Origin: Tsuneonella sp. CC-YZS046
GTDB lineage: Bacteria; Pseudomonadota; Alphaproteobacteria; Sphingomonadales; Sphingomonadaceae
Reading direction: 5' to 3'
DNA: 64,000 bases
Assembly (NCBI RefSeq): GCF_035581365.1
Contig: NZ_CP141590.1
Span: forward strand, 2,538,001-2,602,000
Shown: positions 63,372 through 64,000 of the stretch, in pieces
Position numbering within the stretch: the stretch's first letter is position 1
Layout: each line of letters starts with the position of its first letter
Notes under the pieces: generated by a model
Seen by the model: only the letters and a program-made list of their open reading frames with translations
Told to the model about the DNA's origin: nothing
Database searches by the model: none
Translations under genes and position numbers: made by a program

Positions 63372-64000
63372 CTATTCGGCAGGCTGCGCGGGTGCGCGCG
63401 GCTCGGCGTCGCCGGGGCGATAGGTCAGGAAACGGCGGCGCAATCCGGGGCCGATCCGCTTCTCGAACCCGTCGGCGAGGCTGAACCCGGCCGGCACGAT
63501 CAGCAGAGTGAGCATGGTGGACAGGATCAGGCCGCCGATCACCGTGGTGCCCATCGGCGCGCGCCACGATCCGTCGCCGGAAAGCGAAATCGCGGTGGGA
63601 ACCATGCCCGCCGTCATCGCCACCGTCGTCATGACGATGGGCTGCGCGCGCTTGTGCCCGGCGTCGAGGATCGCTTCCAGCTTCGGCACGCCCTTTTCCA
63701 TTTCCTCGATCGCGAAGTCGATCAGCAGGATGGAGTTCTTCGCCACGATCCCCAGCAGCATCAATATGCCGATATAAACCGAGATCGAGATCGGCTGCCC
63801 GATCAGGGCGATCGCTATAAGGCCCCCCAGCGGCGCGAGCAGCAGCGAGGTCATGTTGACCAGCGGCGACACGAAGCGCTTGTAGAGCAGCACCAGCACC
63901 GCGAAGACGAGGAAGATGCCGCTGATGACGGCATTGATGAAATTCTGGATCATCTCGCCCTGCCACTTCGCCTCGCCCACTGGCGCGGTGCCGACCCCCG
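63372..64000 (-). CDS. RND efflux transporter, C-terminal part (runs off the window)
   Basis: About 208 C-terminal codons of an AcrB/HAE1-type inner-membrane efflux pump; the frame is open to the edge at 64000. Membrane helices and the typical RND motif are present: VSPLVNMTSLLLAPLGGLIAIALIG, then GILMLLGIVAKNSILLIDFA near residue 95. MTTVAMTAGMVPTA and GGLILSTMLTLLIVPAG follow. The tail is Pro/Arg-rich. It lies 5 bases upstream of the DUF445 gene on the same strand. The substrate range cannot be told from this part. Confidence 0.9.
   Translation of the reverse strand, partial: GVGTAPVGEAKWQGEMIQNFINAVISGIFLVFAVLVLLYKRFVSPLVNMTSLLLAPLGGLIAIALIGQPISISVYIGILMLLGIVAKNSILLIDFAIEEMEKGVPKLEAILDAGHKRAQPIVMTTVAMTAGMVPTAISLSGDGSWRAPMGTTVIGGLILSTMLTLLIVPAGFSLADGFEKRIGPGLRRRFLTYRPGDAEPRAPAQPAE

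Overview
The window is high-GC, densely packed chromosomal DNA from an alphaproteobacterium, most likely a sphingomonad (Sphingomonadales). The pointers are a MipZ-type ParA ATPase, a DUF3035 lipoprotein between lspA and a CNNM/CorC protein, a tonB-exbB-exbD-exbD cluster, an alphaproteobacterial petABC operon (Rieske, cytochrome b, separate cytochrome c1), and sucC next to etfBA without sucD. The genus cannot be fixed from the sequence alone. There is no IS element, prophage, integrase, CRISPR array or rRNA. One tRNA (Thr, GGT) is present.

Layout. 1-4.3 kb: 5' end of homoserine dehydrogenase, a secreted protein, and a TonB-ExbB-ExbD-ExbD energy-transduction cluster closed by a terminator. 4.3-18.4 kb: a ligase-associated type DEXH helicase, secreted hypothetical proteins, an MgtC/DUF4010 membrane protein, a MipZ / membrane J-protein / phosphomannomutase operon, panC, a CsgG-like protein, a histidine phosphatase, pcm, a small basic stress-type protein and an SDR. 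18.4-30.7 kb: an accessory-looking surface region. It holds two paralogous flippases, a GMC oxidoreductase, a cytochrome c lipoprotein, an ECF sigma/anti-sigma pair, RlpA, and a divergent trio made of a MobA-like nucleotidyltransferase, an ATP-grasp ligase and a PLP-fold enzyme. A secreted phosphodiesterase/propeller pair follows. 31-39.2 kb: core genes (apt, petABC, pgeF, pepN, an SDR and a GNAT).

39.2-46.7 kb is a second accessory region, a catabolic-looking cluster with a TetR regulator and a tandem winged-helix regulator. It contains two EthD-type proteins, a luciferase-like flavin oxidoreductase, a zinc alcohol dehydrogenase, two SDRs, a SnoaL-like protein and a small membrane protein. 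46.7-54.8 kb: tRNA-Thr, then a long co-directional series gpmA-purE-purK-folA-ribF-ileS-lspA-lipoprotein with tight spacing and several stop/start overlaps. 54.8-64 kb: a CNNM/CBS protein, an OmpA-family lipoprotein, CysQ-like phosphatase, sucC-etfB-etfA, a periplasmic TonB-C-domain protein of unusual composition, a DUF445 protein and the 3' end of an RND efflux pump.

The best candidates for undescribed biology are (1) the 18.4-28.7 kb locus, which reads as activation, ligation, PLP chemistry and flipping of an unknown surface molecule with its own sigma factor nearby, and (2) the 39.2-46.7 kb cluster, which reads as a regulated oxidation pathway for an unknown alicyclic or aromatic substrate. 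Both assignments are inferences from domain content and gene order; substrates cannot be read from the sequence.
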